Source: Mesorhizobium loti (lineage in GTDB: Bacteria > Pseudomonadota > Alphaproteobacteria > Rhizobiales > Rhizobiaceae). Taken from it: a DNA stretch of 64,000 bases. Positions 18,765 to 28,942 of this stretch are shown here, piece by piece; positions within the stretch are counted from its first letter, which is position 1, and each line of letters opens with the position of its first letter. The stretch is from assembly GCF_003148495.1 (NCBI RefSeq), contig NZ_QGGH01000001.1:1322347-1386346 (forward strand), in the 5' to 3' direction. The notes under the pieces are model-generated. The model had not been told where the DNA came from. It worked only from the letters and a program-made list of their open reading frames with translations, and made no database searches. A program made the position numbers and the translations under genes.

Positions 18765-18933
18765 GGAGACTCCTTCGTGTAAGCCCGAACCCGTCGCCAG
18801 TGTCGGCGGGGCAGGCTGATATCGCAACGCAACAAATCTATCGCAGTGCAACATGACCAGAATGGGACGACGGTGCAGGGAGTGGGAGACGGTCCAGGTC
18901 TGGCGACGCTCACCAAAACGTTCTTGGTCGCAG

Positions 18934-18940
18934 CTTGACA
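18934..18940 (+). promoter_or_regulatory. conserved CTTGACA box of RiPP-like gene A
   Basis: CTTGACA begins 61 nt before the start codon of the peptide gene at 18995. The same box occurs at almost the same distance before all intact members of this family. It fits an alphaproteobacterial -35 element; no clear -10 is visible. Confidence 0.6.
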
Positions 18941-18994
18941 GGGCGGGCACGGCTGATGCCTCTTGGCGTTGTCATTCGGGCCATGGGGACATCG

Positions 18995-19081
18995 ATGAAG
19001 AAGATTTATGAGAAGCCGACGCTCGACAAGCGCGGGAAGCTGTCCGCCGTGACAGCGGGTCCACCCAGTTCCGGGAGATAA
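18995..19081 (+). CDS. RiPP-like precursor peptide A (28 residues)
   Basis: The gene encodes MKKIYEKPTLDKRGKLSAVT followed by AGPPSSGR. The first 20 residues are the family leader (KK-YEKP-L-KR--LS-VT). It is the member closest to the lasso leader pattern Y-x-x-P-x-L-x3-G, because it has Gly at position 14. The tail is short and rich in Pro, Ser and Gly and contains no Asp or Glu, so a lasso ring could not form. Upstream, GGGGA precedes the ATG by a few bases. Gene B follows 120 nt later in the same orientation. No maturation enzyme lies within the window. Confidence 0.8.
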   Translation: MKKIYEKPTLDKRGKLSAVTAGPPSSGR

Positions 19082-19140
19082 CAAATATCCTTCGACCTTT
19101 GGCTGCTTTCTGTGTGCCATCCCGGTGTTTTTAGCTTTGG

Positions 19141-19147
19141 CTTGACA
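19141..19147 (+). promoter_or_regulatory. conserved CTTGACA box of RiPP-like gene B
   Basis: CTTGACA begins 61 nt before the GTG start at 19202, the same spacing as for genes A and C. The sequence between the boxes and the starts is otherwise not conserved, so the box itself is under selection. Confidence 0.6.
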
Positions 19148-19201
19148 ACATCTTGCCGCGGGCGCCCTTTAAAGCGCTCGCTTGGGGGCAGAGGATATCC
19201 C

Positions 19202-19288
19202 GTGAAAAAGACCTACGAAAAGCCGGTGCTGGTAAAGCGCCAGAAGCTCTCAAATGTCGTGGCGAGCGCGGTCTCAGTGACGGACTGA
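19202..19288 (+). CDS. RiPP-like precursor peptide B (28 residues)
   Basis: The gene encodes VKKTYEKPVLVKRQKLSNVV (initiator Met from GTG) followed by ASAVSVTD. The leader keeps YEKP, L at position 10, KR at 12-13 and LS at 16-17; the usual VTA is VVA here. The tail ends in Asp, the only acidic residue among all tails in the family, and it is at the last position, not at ring position 7-9 of a full-length lasso core. It is followed by a good intrinsic terminator at 19361. Genes A and B are tandem, each with its own box. Confidence 0.8.
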   Translation: MKKTYEKPVLVKRQKLSNVVASAVSVTD

Positions 19289-19360
19289 CAGGTCCCGCTC
19301 GACGATCAGGGTTTGAAGCCGACAGGCTGCGGGCTTGCCCGTTTCGAGGCCCGGACGCAA

Positions 19361-19386
19361 AACAGCCCCGCAAAGGGGCTGTTTTT
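19361..19386 (+). terminator. intrinsic terminator after RiPP-like gene B
   Basis: Perfect stem AACAGCCCC / GGGGCTGTT with a GCAAA loop followed by TTTC. It ends the A-B unit and lies just before the convergent gene at 19407. Confidence 0.85.
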
Positions 19387-19406
19387 CTCGTCGGTTCAGT
19401 GGATTG

Positions 19407-19700
19407 CTACTTGCTGCCGCCGTTCGCTTTCACGCTGCTGCAGAATTCCGGATGGCTGTTGGCCGCAGTGGCGTCCTTCGACTCGTCCTCGCAGGCCTTC
19501 ATCATCGCGGTCTGGTCGTCCGGCGTTAGGGCCTTCCAGGCCTTCACGAAGTCGTCGTTGCTGACCATCGTCTTCATGCTGGAGTCGGTGTAGAAGGGCT
19601 GCATCTTGGCCGGATCGTCGAGAGCCGACGTTTTGGCAAACGCCGCGCCGCCGACCATCGAAAGCGCCATGGCGCCCAAGCAGATCATCTTGATGTTCAT
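19407..19700 (-). CDS. small secreted protein of unknown function
   Basis: The protein has 97 residues with a Sec signal (MNIKMICLGAMALSMVGGAAFA). The mature 75 residues (LDDPAKMQPFYTDSSMKTMV, DDFVKAWKALTPDDQTAMMKACE) are acidic and helical, with two Cys that may pair. The ATG has a strong AGGAGG site; upstream in-frame codons lack one. I recognise no family. It ends opposite the terminator of RiPP-like gene B. Confidence 0.8.
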   Translation of the reverse strand: MNIKMICLGAMALSMVGGAAFAKTSALDDPAKMQPFYTDSSMKTMVSNDDFVKAWKALTPDDQTAMMKACEDESKDATAANSHPEFCSSVKANGGSK

Positions 19701-19979
19701 GGTACAATCCTCCTGTTGCTTTGAGATCGTCGAGCAACGATCGTCTGGAAAAACGACAGGTTTGGATGAAAGTTCCAGGAAGCAGGCCAATCCCGGGTAA
19801 AATATAGTCGAAAAAAGCTTGAAACTTTTTCGGATTTTGCTCGTTTCGGCCAAAGTGGGATTCCATGACCGGAATCATTTGCCGCGCGATCAAGATTGTG
19901 GGCTGCCTTGCTGTGCCGCGATGCGCATAGGGCCACTGTATTTGCCGCTCTGGTCGACTCCAGACAATCAACCGGCATG

Positions 19980-21056
19980 TCAGGCAGGAAACAGGAACGC
20001 CGCTGTCGGATCGAAAAAGACCTGCCGGCTGCAGGGCGTCAGGTCCTGCAACTGCATGGCGGCGGAGGTCGGCCTGATGTCGACCCCCTCGCCGCCGGCG
20101 GTGCGCGCGACGATGCGCCGGCGCTCGCCGTAGAAGGCGACATCGACGATCTCGACGTTGAGTTCCGCGCTCGCCGGGCGCCTCACCATGCCAAACGCTT
20201 CCGGCCTGATCATCAGCCTGGTCTTCTGGCCTTTGCCGAACGTGCCGTTGGCCCTGACGCCGGAGACGACCGAACCGTCGGCCAGCCGGATTGTTGCCGT
20301 GCCATCCTTGGTGTCAAGATGTTCTGCGGCGAGGAAATTCGAATTGCCGATGAAGCCGGCGACGAAATCGGTGGCTGGCCGCAGATACAGGTCCTCGCCG
20401 CTGCCGGTCTGCTCGATGCGGCCGTCCCGGAACAGTGCGATCCGGTCCGACAGATGCAGCGCCTCTTCCTGGTCGTGGGTGACGTAGAGGATGGTGACGC
20501 CGGTCTCGCGATGGATGCGGCGGATCTCGCCCTGGATCTCTTCGCGCAATTTCTTGTCGAGCGCCGACAAGGGTTCGTCCATCAACAGGATAGGCGGATC
20601 GTAGGCCAGCGCACGGGCGAGCGCGACGCGCTGCTGCTGGCCACCCGACAGGGCGCCCGGCAAGCGCTGGGCGAAGCTTTCGAGCCGCACCAGGGCCAGC
20701 ATGTCGGCGACCTTCTTCTTCACCTCGGCCTCCGGCCGGCGGCGAACCCGCAGCGGAAAGGCGACGTTCTCGGCCACCGTCAGATGCGGAAACAGCGTGT
20801 AGCGCTGGAACACCATGCCGATGTTGCGCCTGTGCGAAGGCACGGCAAGCAGCGATCTTCCTTCCAGCTCGACATCGCCGGAACTCGGATCCTGGAAGCC
20901 GGCGATGGCGTAGAGCGTCGTCGACTTTCCCGAGCCTGAAGGCCCGAGGAAGGTCAGGAACTCGCCTTTGGGTATATCGAGGGTGACGTCGTGCACGGCG
21001 GTGATGGCGCCGAACGCCTTGCGCAGATTGCGGATGGAGAGGAAGGGCTGGGTCAT
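19980..21056 (-). CDS. polyamine-type ABC transporter ATPase (PotA-like)
   Basis: The protein has 358 residues. The ABC domain covers 1-240 with Walker A GPSGSGKST, signature LSGGQQQRVALARAL and Walker B ILLMDEPLSAL, plus the H-loop at YVTHDQEEAL. The C-terminal 110 residues form a TOBE_2-type regulatory domain (GQKTRLMIRPEAFGM). The architecture fits spermidine/putrescine and related importers. The ATG at 21056 overlaps the permease stop by four bases. It is the last gene of the long operon. Confidence 0.92.
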   Translation of the reverse strand: MTQPFLSIRNLRKAFGAITAVHDVTLDIPKGEFLTFLGPSGSGKSTTLYAIAGFQDPSSGDVELEGRSLLAVPSHRRNIGMVFQRYTLFPHLTVAENVAFPLRVRRRPEAEVKKKVADMLALVRLESFAQRLPGALSGGQQQRVALARALAYDPPILLMDEPLSALDKKLREEIQGEIRRIHRETGVTILYVTHDQEEALHLSDRIALFRDGRIEQTGSGEDLYLRPATDFVAGFIGNSNFLAAEHLDTKDGTATIRLADGSVVSGVRANGTFGKGQKTRLMIRPEAFGMVRRPASAELNVEIVDVAFYGERRRIVARTAGGEGVDIRPTSAAMQLQDLTPCSRQVFFDPTAAFLFPA

Positions 21057-21853
21057 GTCTTGACCTTTCGCTGCAGCAGTGCCGTCACCACCATCAGGGC
21101 CAGCGTCAGCCCGACCAGCAGGCTGGAGGCGGCGGCGATCACCGGGCTCAGATCCGAGCGCAGACTGCCCCATATCTTGACGGGCAGGGTTTGCAGGCTG
21201 GGGCTCGCCATGAAGATCGCCACCACGACTTCGTCCCAGGAGGCGAGGAAGGAAAAGATCGCGGCGGAAAAGATGCCGATGCGGATCGATGGCAAGGTGA
21301 TCCTGAGCCTGGCCTCGAGCGGGCTTGCGCCGCAGACGATGGCCGCGTCCTCGATCGACTTGTCGAAGCCTTCCAGTGCGGTGGCGATCGGGATGATGGC
21401 GAAGGGCAGGGCCAGCACGGTGTGGGCGATGACGAAGCCGATCGTGGTGCCGCCGAGGCCGAGGCGCAGGAAGAAGGCGTAGATGGCGATGGCGAAGACG
21501 ACGACGGGCAGCACCATCGGCGTCAGCAGCAGGCCGCGCAGGATCTCACGCCCGGCAAACTGTCCGCGAACCAAAGCGAAGGAAGCGAGAAGGCCGATCA
21601 CCACGGACAGGATCGCCGTCATGGTGGCGATCCTGGCGCTGGTCAGCGCAGCGTCGAGCCAGGCCGGATCGGCAAACAGCTCGTGGTACCATTTCAGCGT
21701 CCAGCCGGGCGGCGGAAAGGCCAGCCAACGCGACGAGCCGAAGGAGAGCAGGACGATGAAGACGACAGGCAGCAGGAGAAAGCCGGCAACCAGAGCGGTG
21801 AAGCCGAGCAGGGCAATTTTCAGCCAGCCCATACGGTCATAGTCGAGCAGCAT
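21053..21853 (-). CDS. ABC transporter permease (PotC-like)
   Basis: The protein has 266 residues with about six membrane helices. The BPD_transp_1 coupling motif is in EDAAIVCGASPLEARLRITLPSI. It resembles the second permease of polyamine-type importers. It starts one base after the stop of the preceding permease gene and overlaps the ATPase start, so the transporter genes are translationally coupled. Confidence 0.9.
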   Translation of the reverse strand: MLLDYDRMGWLKIALLGFTALVAGFLLLPVVFIVLLSFGSSRWLAFPPPGWTLKWYHELFADPAWLDAALTSARIATMTAILSVVIGLLASFALVRGQFAGREILRGLLLTPMVLPVVVFAIAIYAFFLRLGLGGTTIGFVIAHTVLALPFAIIPIATALEGFDKSIEDAAIVCGASPLEARLRITLPSIRIGIFSAAIFSFLASWDEVVVAIFMASPSLQTLPVKIWGSLRSDLSPVIAAASSLLVGLTLALMVVTALLQRKVKT

Positions 21854-21854
21854 C

Positions 21855-22715
21855 TCAGGCGCCTCCGCTGATGCGCCTGGCCCCGACAAGGCGCAGCTGC
21901 AGCGCGTAGAGCGCCATGGTGACGACAAGCAGGATGAAGGCTGCGGCGCTGCCCAGCCCCCAGTTGAGCAGCGACTGGATCATCTGCGCGATCATTTCGG
22001 CCAGCATCATGTTCGAGGTGCCGCCGAGCAGTGCCGGGGTGACGAAGTAGCCGAGCGACATGACGAAGACCATCAGGCCGCCGGCGGCGACACCGGGCAG
22101 CGACAGCGGCAGCAGGATGCGGCGGAATGCCTGGAAGGGGCTGGCGCCACACAGTGCCGCGGCACGCAGCGTCATCGGGTCGATCGCCCGCAACGTACCG
22201 ACCAATGGCAGGATCATGAAGGGCAGCATGATGTAGACCATGCCGATGGTGACGCCGGTGAGATTGTTGATGAGCGGCAGCGGCTGGTCGATGATTCCAG
22301 CGGCCATCAGCGTCCGGTTGATGACGCCGGTGCGCTGCAGCAGCACCATCCAGGCATAGGTGCGGGTCAGCAGGTTCGTCCACATCGACAGGATGATGAC
22401 GCCGAAGACGATCGAGGCGAGTGCGGAGGGCATGATCGCCAGCATCCAGGCGACCGGAAAGGCGACGAGGACGGTGACGATAGTGACCACCGACGCGACC
22501 AGAAAGGTGTTGAAGAACACCCGCGCATAGGTGCCGTCGCCAAGCAGGGCGGCGTAGTTCTGCAGGCCGGGTTCGGGCTCGGTGACACTGCGCAAGAGCA
22601 AGGCCAGGACCGGAACGACGAAGAACAGCACGATCAGGACCAGCGCCGGCAGCAGGCCGTTGAGGCCTGCCGGCATGCGGAATGTTGGTAGGCTCTGAGG
22701 TGTTTCGACCGACAT
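21855..22715 (-). CDS. ABC transporter permease (PotB-like)
   Basis: The protein has 286 residues with about six membrane helices (LLPALVLIVLFFVVPVLALLL at the N-terminus). The EAA loop is TLRAAALCGASPFQAFRRILLPLS. The start at 22715 is supported by the typical N-terminal cytoplasmic segment before the first helix. It pairs with the following permease to form the channel. Confidence 0.9.
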   Translation of the reverse strand: MSVETPQSLPTFRMPAGLNGLLPALVLIVLFFVVPVLALLLRSVTEPEPGLQNYAALLGDGTYARVFFNTFLVASVVTIVTVLVAFPVAWMLAIMPSALASIVFGVIILSMWTNLLTRTYAWMVLLQRTGVINRTLMAAGIIDQPLPLINNLTGVTIGMVYIMLPFMILPLVGTLRAIDPMTLRAAALCGASPFQAFRRILLPLSLPGVAAGGLMVFVMSLGYFVTPALLGGTSNMMLAEMIAQMIQSLLNWGLGSAAAFILLVVTMALYALQLRLVGARRISGGA

Positions 22716-22783
22716 GGCGGCGACCCGGGCTACGGGACGAGACGGCACAGGCCGTCCCGTCGCTTGCTGTTCAAGGGGCAGGC

Positions 22784-23818
22784 TTATTTCGCCTGCCAGG
22801 CATACCAGCGCGTGGCGATCTCGTCGCGGTGCTCCGCCCAATAGTTCATGTCGAGGTTGATCTGCCCGTCGACATGGGCGTCCGGCAGCGCCTTCACCGC
22901 ATCGGCCGGCATCTCGGCCTTGGCTTTGGTGTTAACAGGCGCATAGCCGCTGGCTTCGGCAAACTTCGCCTGGCCGGCCGGGCTGCTCGCCGCGGCGAGG
23001 AACTTCATCGCGGCGTCCTTGTTCTTGGCGCCCTTCGGCACCACCAGCACGTCGGCCGCCGTCAGGTTCTGGTTCCAGGAGACGCCGACATCGGCGCCGT
23101 CCTTCTCCAGCGCGAAGACGCGGCCGTTCCACAGCTGGCCGAACGTCGCTTCGCCGGACGCGATCAATTGCTGCGACTCCGCGCCGCCGCCCCACCAGAC
23201 GATGTCGGACTTGATGGTGTCGAGCTTCTTGAAGGCGCGGTCGAGATCGAGCGGATAGAGCTTGTCGGCCGGCACGCCGTCGGCCAGCAGCGCGATCTCG
23301 ATGACGCCGGGCGCCGACCATTTGTAGAAGGTCCGCTTGCCCGGGAATTTCTTCGTGTCGAACATGTCGGCCCAGCCGGCCGGGTCGCCCGAAACGGCGC
23401 CCTTGTTCCAGGCGAGCACGAACGAATAGTAGAAGCTGCCGACGGCGTGATCGGTGGTGAAGCGCGGGTCGAGATCGGCCTTCGGCACTGCGGCGAAGTC
23501 GATCGGCTCGAGTAGGCCATCCTTGGCCGCCTTGATGGCGAAATCCATCTCGACGTCGACGACATCCCAGTTGACGCTGCCCGCGTCGACCATCGCCTTC
23601 AGCTTGCCGTAGTCGGTCGGGCCGTCCTGCATGACCTTGATGCCGGATGCGGCCGTGAACGGTTCGGCCCAGGATTTGGTCTGCGCTTCCTGGGTCGTCC
23701 CGCCCCAGGAGGTGAACACCATGTCCTCGGCCCTTGCGGCCGTCGTTGCCAGAAGTGTCGTTGCGAGAAGTGTTGTTGCAAGAAGGCGGGCAAGGACGCC
23801 GGTGGTGATCAGTTTCAT
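22784..23818 (-). CDS. ABC transporter binding protein (PotD/spermidine-like)
   Basis: The protein has 344 residues of the SBP_bac_8 type (MVFTSWGGTTQEAQTKSWAE, then the YYSFVLAWNKGAVSGDPAGWADMF segment). The signal peptide contains a reiterated LLATT unit, encoded by a near-perfect short DNA repeat (about 23748-23785), ending near ARAED. The start has a GAGGAG-type site. It supplies ligand to the two permeases downstream. The ligand is probably a small cationic or amine compound by family, but this is inference. Confidence 0.9.
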   Translation of the reverse strand: MKLITTGVLARLLATTLLATTLLATTAARAEDMVFTSWGGTTQEAQTKSWAEPFTAASGIKVMQDGPTDYGKLKAMVDAGSVNWDVVDVEMDFAIKAAKDGLLEPIDFAAVPKADLDPRFTTDHAVGSFYYSFVLAWNKGAVSGDPAGWADMFDTKKFPGKRTFYKWSAPGVIEIALLADGVPADKLYPLDLDRAFKKLDTIKSDIVWWGGGAESQQLIASGEATFGQLWNGRVFALEKDGADVGVSWNQNLTAADVLVVPKGAKNKDAAMKFLAAASSPAGQAKFAEASGYAPVNTKAKAEMPADAVKALPDAHVDGQINLDMNYWAEHRDEIATRWYAWQAK

Positions 23819-23901
23819 GTCGTTCTCCTCTGTTTGTTTTCGTTGTTTTCTGTTTGCGACCGGCGTTTTCGCCTTGATCGCGTTTCCCCGGCCTGCGGCG
23901 G

Positions 23902-25376
<1,475 letters not shown>

Positions 25377-25380
<4 letters not shown>

Positions 25381-26435
25381 CGCGATCCCGCTTTCGGTTC
25401 GGCAAAAGCCGGCATCACCCTGTCGATGAAGAGCTGCAGCGATTTCTTCTTGCGCTCATGGGACAGGCCGCTGTCGATCCAGATCGAATACTGGTCGTAG
25501 CCCAGCGCCTCATAGGCCTTCAGCCTGGCGATCACCTCGTCGGCTTCGCCGATGACGAGGTTCTGCCGGATCTTGTCCGGCGCATATTGCGGCATGGCCG
25601 CGATCTCGGCCTCGCTCAGCGGCTCCAATATGCCCTGGCGCACCGGCTTCTTGTTCTGGAACCAGGCGCCGAACTGGCAGTAGAATTGCGACAAATCCTG
25701 CACCAGGCGATCGGCATCGGCCGCGTCCTCGGCAACGAAGGTGTGCATCAGCAGCATGATTTCCGGCCGCGCTATGTCGGGGTGGGCAGCACAGGCGGTG
25801 TTGAAGCGCTCCATCAGGCTGGCCACTTCGCCGTCGCCGGAGGCCAGCGGCGTCACCTGCACATTGCATTTGCTGGCAACGGCAAAGTCGTGCGAGTTCG
25901 GATCACGCGCTGCCACCCAGATCGGCGGATAGGGCTTTTGCAGCGGCTTGGGCGACGACGTGGTCGAGGGGAACGACCAGAACTCGCCGGAGAGTTCGAA
26001 ATCGCCATCCCACAGGCCGCGGATCGCCGGCACCATCTCACGCATCCGCTGGCCGGCTCCCCAGGCCTCGAGGCCGGGAAAAAGCCGCTGGTATTCGTAA
26101 GCGTAGGCGCCGCGCGCAATGCCGATGTCGAGGCGGCCGCCGGAGATGACGTCGGCCATCGCCGCTTCGCCGGCAAGCTTGATCGGGTGCCAGAACGGCG
26201 CGACGATGGTTCCGGTGCCCAGCCGGATGCGCCTGGTCTTGGCGGCGAGCCAGGCGATGTTGATGAACGGGTTCGGCGAGATGGTGAATTCCATGCCGTG
26301 ATGCTCGCCGATCCAGGCGGTCTCGAAGCCTGCCTCTTCGGCCTGCACAACCAGCTCTTCCAGCTCACCGACAAGCTCGGAATGCGGCTTGGCCAGATCC
26401 GAGCGCTCCATGTGGACGAACAGCGAGAATTTCAT
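25377..26435 (-). CDS. LLM-class flavin-dependent monooxygenase
   Basis: The protein has 352 residues of the bacterial luciferase-like family (MKFSLFVHME, AWIGEHHGMEF, RLGTGTIVAPFWHPIKLAGEAAMAD, GRLDIGIARGAY). Such enzymes use reduced FMN supplied by a separate reductase, which here is the adjacent upstream gene. A GTG at 26444 that overlaps the upstream stop (GTGA) is an alternative start three codons earlier. Enzymes of this type open or hydroxylate N-heterocycles, sulfonates or long-chain compounds; the substrate here is unknown. Confidence 0.9.
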
Positions 26436-26440
26436 CAGCG

Positions 26441-28219
26441 TCACCCGCGACCGGAAAGAAGAACTGGCTTGGCGAGCGGCCGGACTTCGCCTTCGACCTC
26501 GTTGCCGACATAGACGCCGAATGCATCTTCCGTGCGTTCGCGAACATAGCGGGCAAGCATCGAGCGCACCGCAGGGTCGGCGATCCTGAGATCGGTTATC
26601 TGCTCGATGTCGACAAGCCGGATCCGTCGATCATCGGAACACTGGCCGTCGATCGTTCCGCGATAATAGACATGCGTGCGCGACGGAGCGGCTGTGTCGT
26701 CCCAGACGGCGAACAGGAAGCCGAGTTGCGCGTCGATAGTCTTGGCGGCAAGGTGCCCCTTGAGGCTGCGCGGATCTTTCGGCGTGCCCAGTCCGCGTCC
26801 GGCCGGCAATTCGTGGAAGCCGTCGGATGTCTCGAAGAACAGCACGCGGCCGTCATTCTCGAGAATGGCGCCGACTTCCGTGTCCGGGGGTGCGGCCGCC
26901 AGCGCCTCCTGGCTGAGGCCGGGCGTCACATAGGTGCCCCGGCAATAGCCGAGCGGCTGTGCTCCATTGTGGCTGAAATCGCGCACGCGGCCGATCAGGA
27001 TCGAGTGATCGCCGGCGTCGACCAACTGCTGCATGGCGCAATCGAACACCGCGACGGAACCGTCGATCAGGGGATTGCCGGTCTGTCCCGGTTGCCAGGC
27101 CACGCTCGCGAACTTGTCGGCGGCCTTGGAGGCAAAGATGCCGGACTGGGCTTTCTGGCTCTCCGACAGGATGTTGATGGCAAAGCCCTTCGACGTCGAG
27201 AAGGCGCTGTGTCCCAGCGCCTTCTTGGCGATGCAGACAAGCACCAGCGGCGGATCGAGCGAGACCGAGGTGAAGGAGTTGGCGGTGAAGCCGCGCGGCT
27301 CGCCTTCCGCACTGACCGTGGTGACGATGGTGACGCCGGTCAGGAAGGAGCCGAGCGCGCGCCGGAATTCGCCGCTGTCGAAGGCGGGATCGGCCTGCGG
27401 CGTCGCGGCTTCGGCGTCAAGAAAGGCGCTGATGTGTCGAGTCACTTTTTCGGGCGAAGCCATTGCCATCATGTGCCTTTCTCCGCTGAGCACCAGGCAT
27501 TGACCGTGCGGCGCGAGCCTCGCCATCGCCGCCGACATGGAAGGGGTCGAATTGCCGTCGTCAGACCCGGTCATGAACAGGGCTGGTGCGGCCAGCCCGG
27601 CCAGGGCATCGGCATGCTGGGCATCGGCATGGGCAAAAAGACGATAGGTGCGCGCGTAGCCCTCCGGGTCGACGCTTTCAAGAGCCGCGCGGGCGGTGGC
27701 GGCCGCCCCCACCAGGCTCTCTGGCAGCGGGTCGCCGAACCAGCGGGCAAGCGTTGCCGCGATGGCGGAAGGATCGCCATGCGTGCCGAGCGCCGCCGCT
27801 CGCTGGCGCACGGCCTGCGCCAGGGCCTCGGGTCGGCGGAACACCGCGTTGAGGCAGACGATGGAGCGGACGCGCGACGGCGCGCGAAGGGCGATTTCCA
27901 GGGCGACCAGCGCGCCCATCGAATGGCCGACGATCGACACCGAGGCGAGACCGAGATGGTCAAGCAGACGCAGCGCCTGATCGGCGAAATCCGAAAGGGC
28001 GGCATGTTCCGGCGGCAAAGGTGAGGTGCCGTGGCCGAGCATGTCGATGGCGATGAGGTCGTGGCGGTCTCTCATCGACGCGATCTGATCCTGCCAGATC
28101 GTTGCGTTCATGCCGACGCCGTGAATGAGCAGAACCGGCGCGCCGGAGCCGGCGCGGATGAAACCGGTGCCGTCCGGCGCCGTGTTGCGAACCCATGCGG
28201 GGGCGGCGACATCAGCCAT
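26441..28219 (-). CDS. alpha/beta hydrolase-flavin reductase fusion protein
   Basis: A fusion of 592 residues. Residues 1-265 are an alpha/beta hydrolase (LLIHGVGMNATIWQDQ, nucleophile Ser in GHSMGALVAL, His in GERHMMAM). Residues about 290-445 are a flavin reductase domain (FRRALGSFLTGVTIVTTVSA, GFTANSFTSVSLDPPLVLV). The last 145 residues form an extra domain (VLFFETSDGFHELPAGRGLG) of uncertain type. The reductase should feed FMNH2 to the downstream monooxygenase and the hydrolase should act on its product, much as RutF and RutD serve RutA in uracil degradation. The start overlaps the preceding gene by eight bases. Confidence 0.9.
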   Translation of the reverse strand: MADVAAPAWVRNTAPDGTGFIRAGSGAPVLLIHGVGMNATIWQDQIASMRDRHDLIAIDMLGHGTSPLPPEHAALSDFADQALRLLDHLGLASVSIVGHSMGALVALEIALRAPSRVRSIVCLNAVFRRPEALAQAVRQRAAALGTHGDPSAIAATLARWFGDPLPESLVGAAATARAALESVDPEGYARTYRLFAHADAQHADALAGLAAPALFMTGSDDGNSTPSMSAAMARLAPHGQCLVLSGERHMMAMASPEKVTRHISAFLDAEAATPQADPAFDSGEFRRALGSFLTGVTIVTTVSAEGEPRGFTANSFTSVSLDPPLVLVCIAKKALGHSAFSTSKGFAINILSESQKAQSGIFASKAADKFASVAWQPGQTGNPLIDGSVAVFDCAMQQLVDAGDHSILIGRVRDFSHNGAQPLGYCRGTYVTPGLSQEALAAAPPDTEVGAILENDGRVLFFETSDGFHELPAGRGLGTPKDPRSLKGHLAAKTIDAQLGFLFAVWDDTAAPSRTHVYYRGTIDGQCSDDRRIRLVDIEQITDLRIADPAVRSMLARYVRERTEDAFGVYVGNEVEGEVRPLAKPVLLSGRG

Positions 28220-28799
28220 GCAGGTCTCCCACCTCCTTGAGGTCCTGATAGCGGTCGCCGATACGGTGATGCGGGCGGCCGCCGATCGAAGCGCCAAGCG
28301 CCACCACCAGTTCGTCGGGGGCGGGGGCGTCGCCGATCTGGAAATGCACGGTCAGATAGTGCGAGCGGCGGCCCTCGTCGTTCTTGTCCATCAGCGGGAT
28401 CATGATCGGCGTGTTCGGCCCGCCGCGCAGATTGGTGAAGGCGAGATAGGTCTTGGCGCCCACCGCTCGACGATAGTGATTGCCGAAATGCAGCGTATGG
28501 ATCAGCGCCGACGCATGCTCGATCTCGCCCGCCGTGCCGCAGATGGCGGCCTTGCCGTAGCCTTCGATCGCCTCGCCCGAACCGGCGACGGCGATGATCT
28601 CGCGCGTCAGCAGTTCGCCGAGGACGGGAGCGATGGCGCGGATCTCAGGCGACAGATCGTCGGTGAAACCACGGCCAGCCCAGGGGTTCGTCAGCACCGC
28701 GGCCACGCCGATCAGGCGCAACGGCCTGGGTGCGGCCTTGCCGCCCTCGATAAGCGTGTTCTCGATGTAGGTGGCAGTCTTTCGAATGGCCGGTTTCAT
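28212..28799 (-). CDS. AA_synth (DUF1185) family protein
   Basis: The protein has 195 residues of the amino-acid-synthesis family (PF06684): KTATYIENTLIEGGKAAPRP, ANLTNPWAGRG-like AVLTNPWAGRGFTDDL, then a GKAAICGTAGEIEHASALIHTLHFGN segment. The biochemical role of the family is not settled, although it recurs next to flavin monooxygenases and amide or heterocycle degradation genes. It is the first gene of the nine-gene operon and is divergent from the GntR regulator, with a palindromic operator between them. Confidence 0.85.
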   Translation of the reverse strand: MKPAIRKTATYIENTLIEGGKAAPRPLRLIGVAAVLTNPWAGRGFTDDLSPEIRAIAPVLGELLTREIIAVAGSGEAIEGYGKAAICGTAGEIEHASALIHTLHFGNHYRRAVGAKTYLAFTNLRGGPNTPIMIPLMDKNDEGRRSHYLTVHFQIGDAPAPDELVVALGASIGGRPHHRIGDRYQDLKEVGDLHG

Positions 28800-28854
28800 C
28801 AGCAGTCCTTGGTCGCGATGGCGCGGTGCAGCGCCGTCATCCCTGTATCGTCTT

Positions 28855-28866
28855 ATGGTATACCAT
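28855..28866. promoter_or_regulatory. candidate GntR/FadR operator
   Basis: ATGGTATACCAT is a perfect 12-bp palindrome between the divergent AA_synth and GntR genes. FadR/VanR-type GntR regulators bind very similar GGTATACC-centred sites, so it probably controls both directions. Confidence 0.75.
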
Positions 28867-28942
28867 GCTATGGAGCGCCAAGGACCTTGTCAATCGGCTG
28901 CGGAATCTGTTTTGTGGCGGCGCAAGCGAAGGCGGAGAAAAA

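Noticed and set aside
18995..19288. Classical lasso peptide gene cluster
   Set aside because: The leader resembles lasso leaders, but cores lack the acidic ring residue and no B1, B2 or C protein is encoded in the window.
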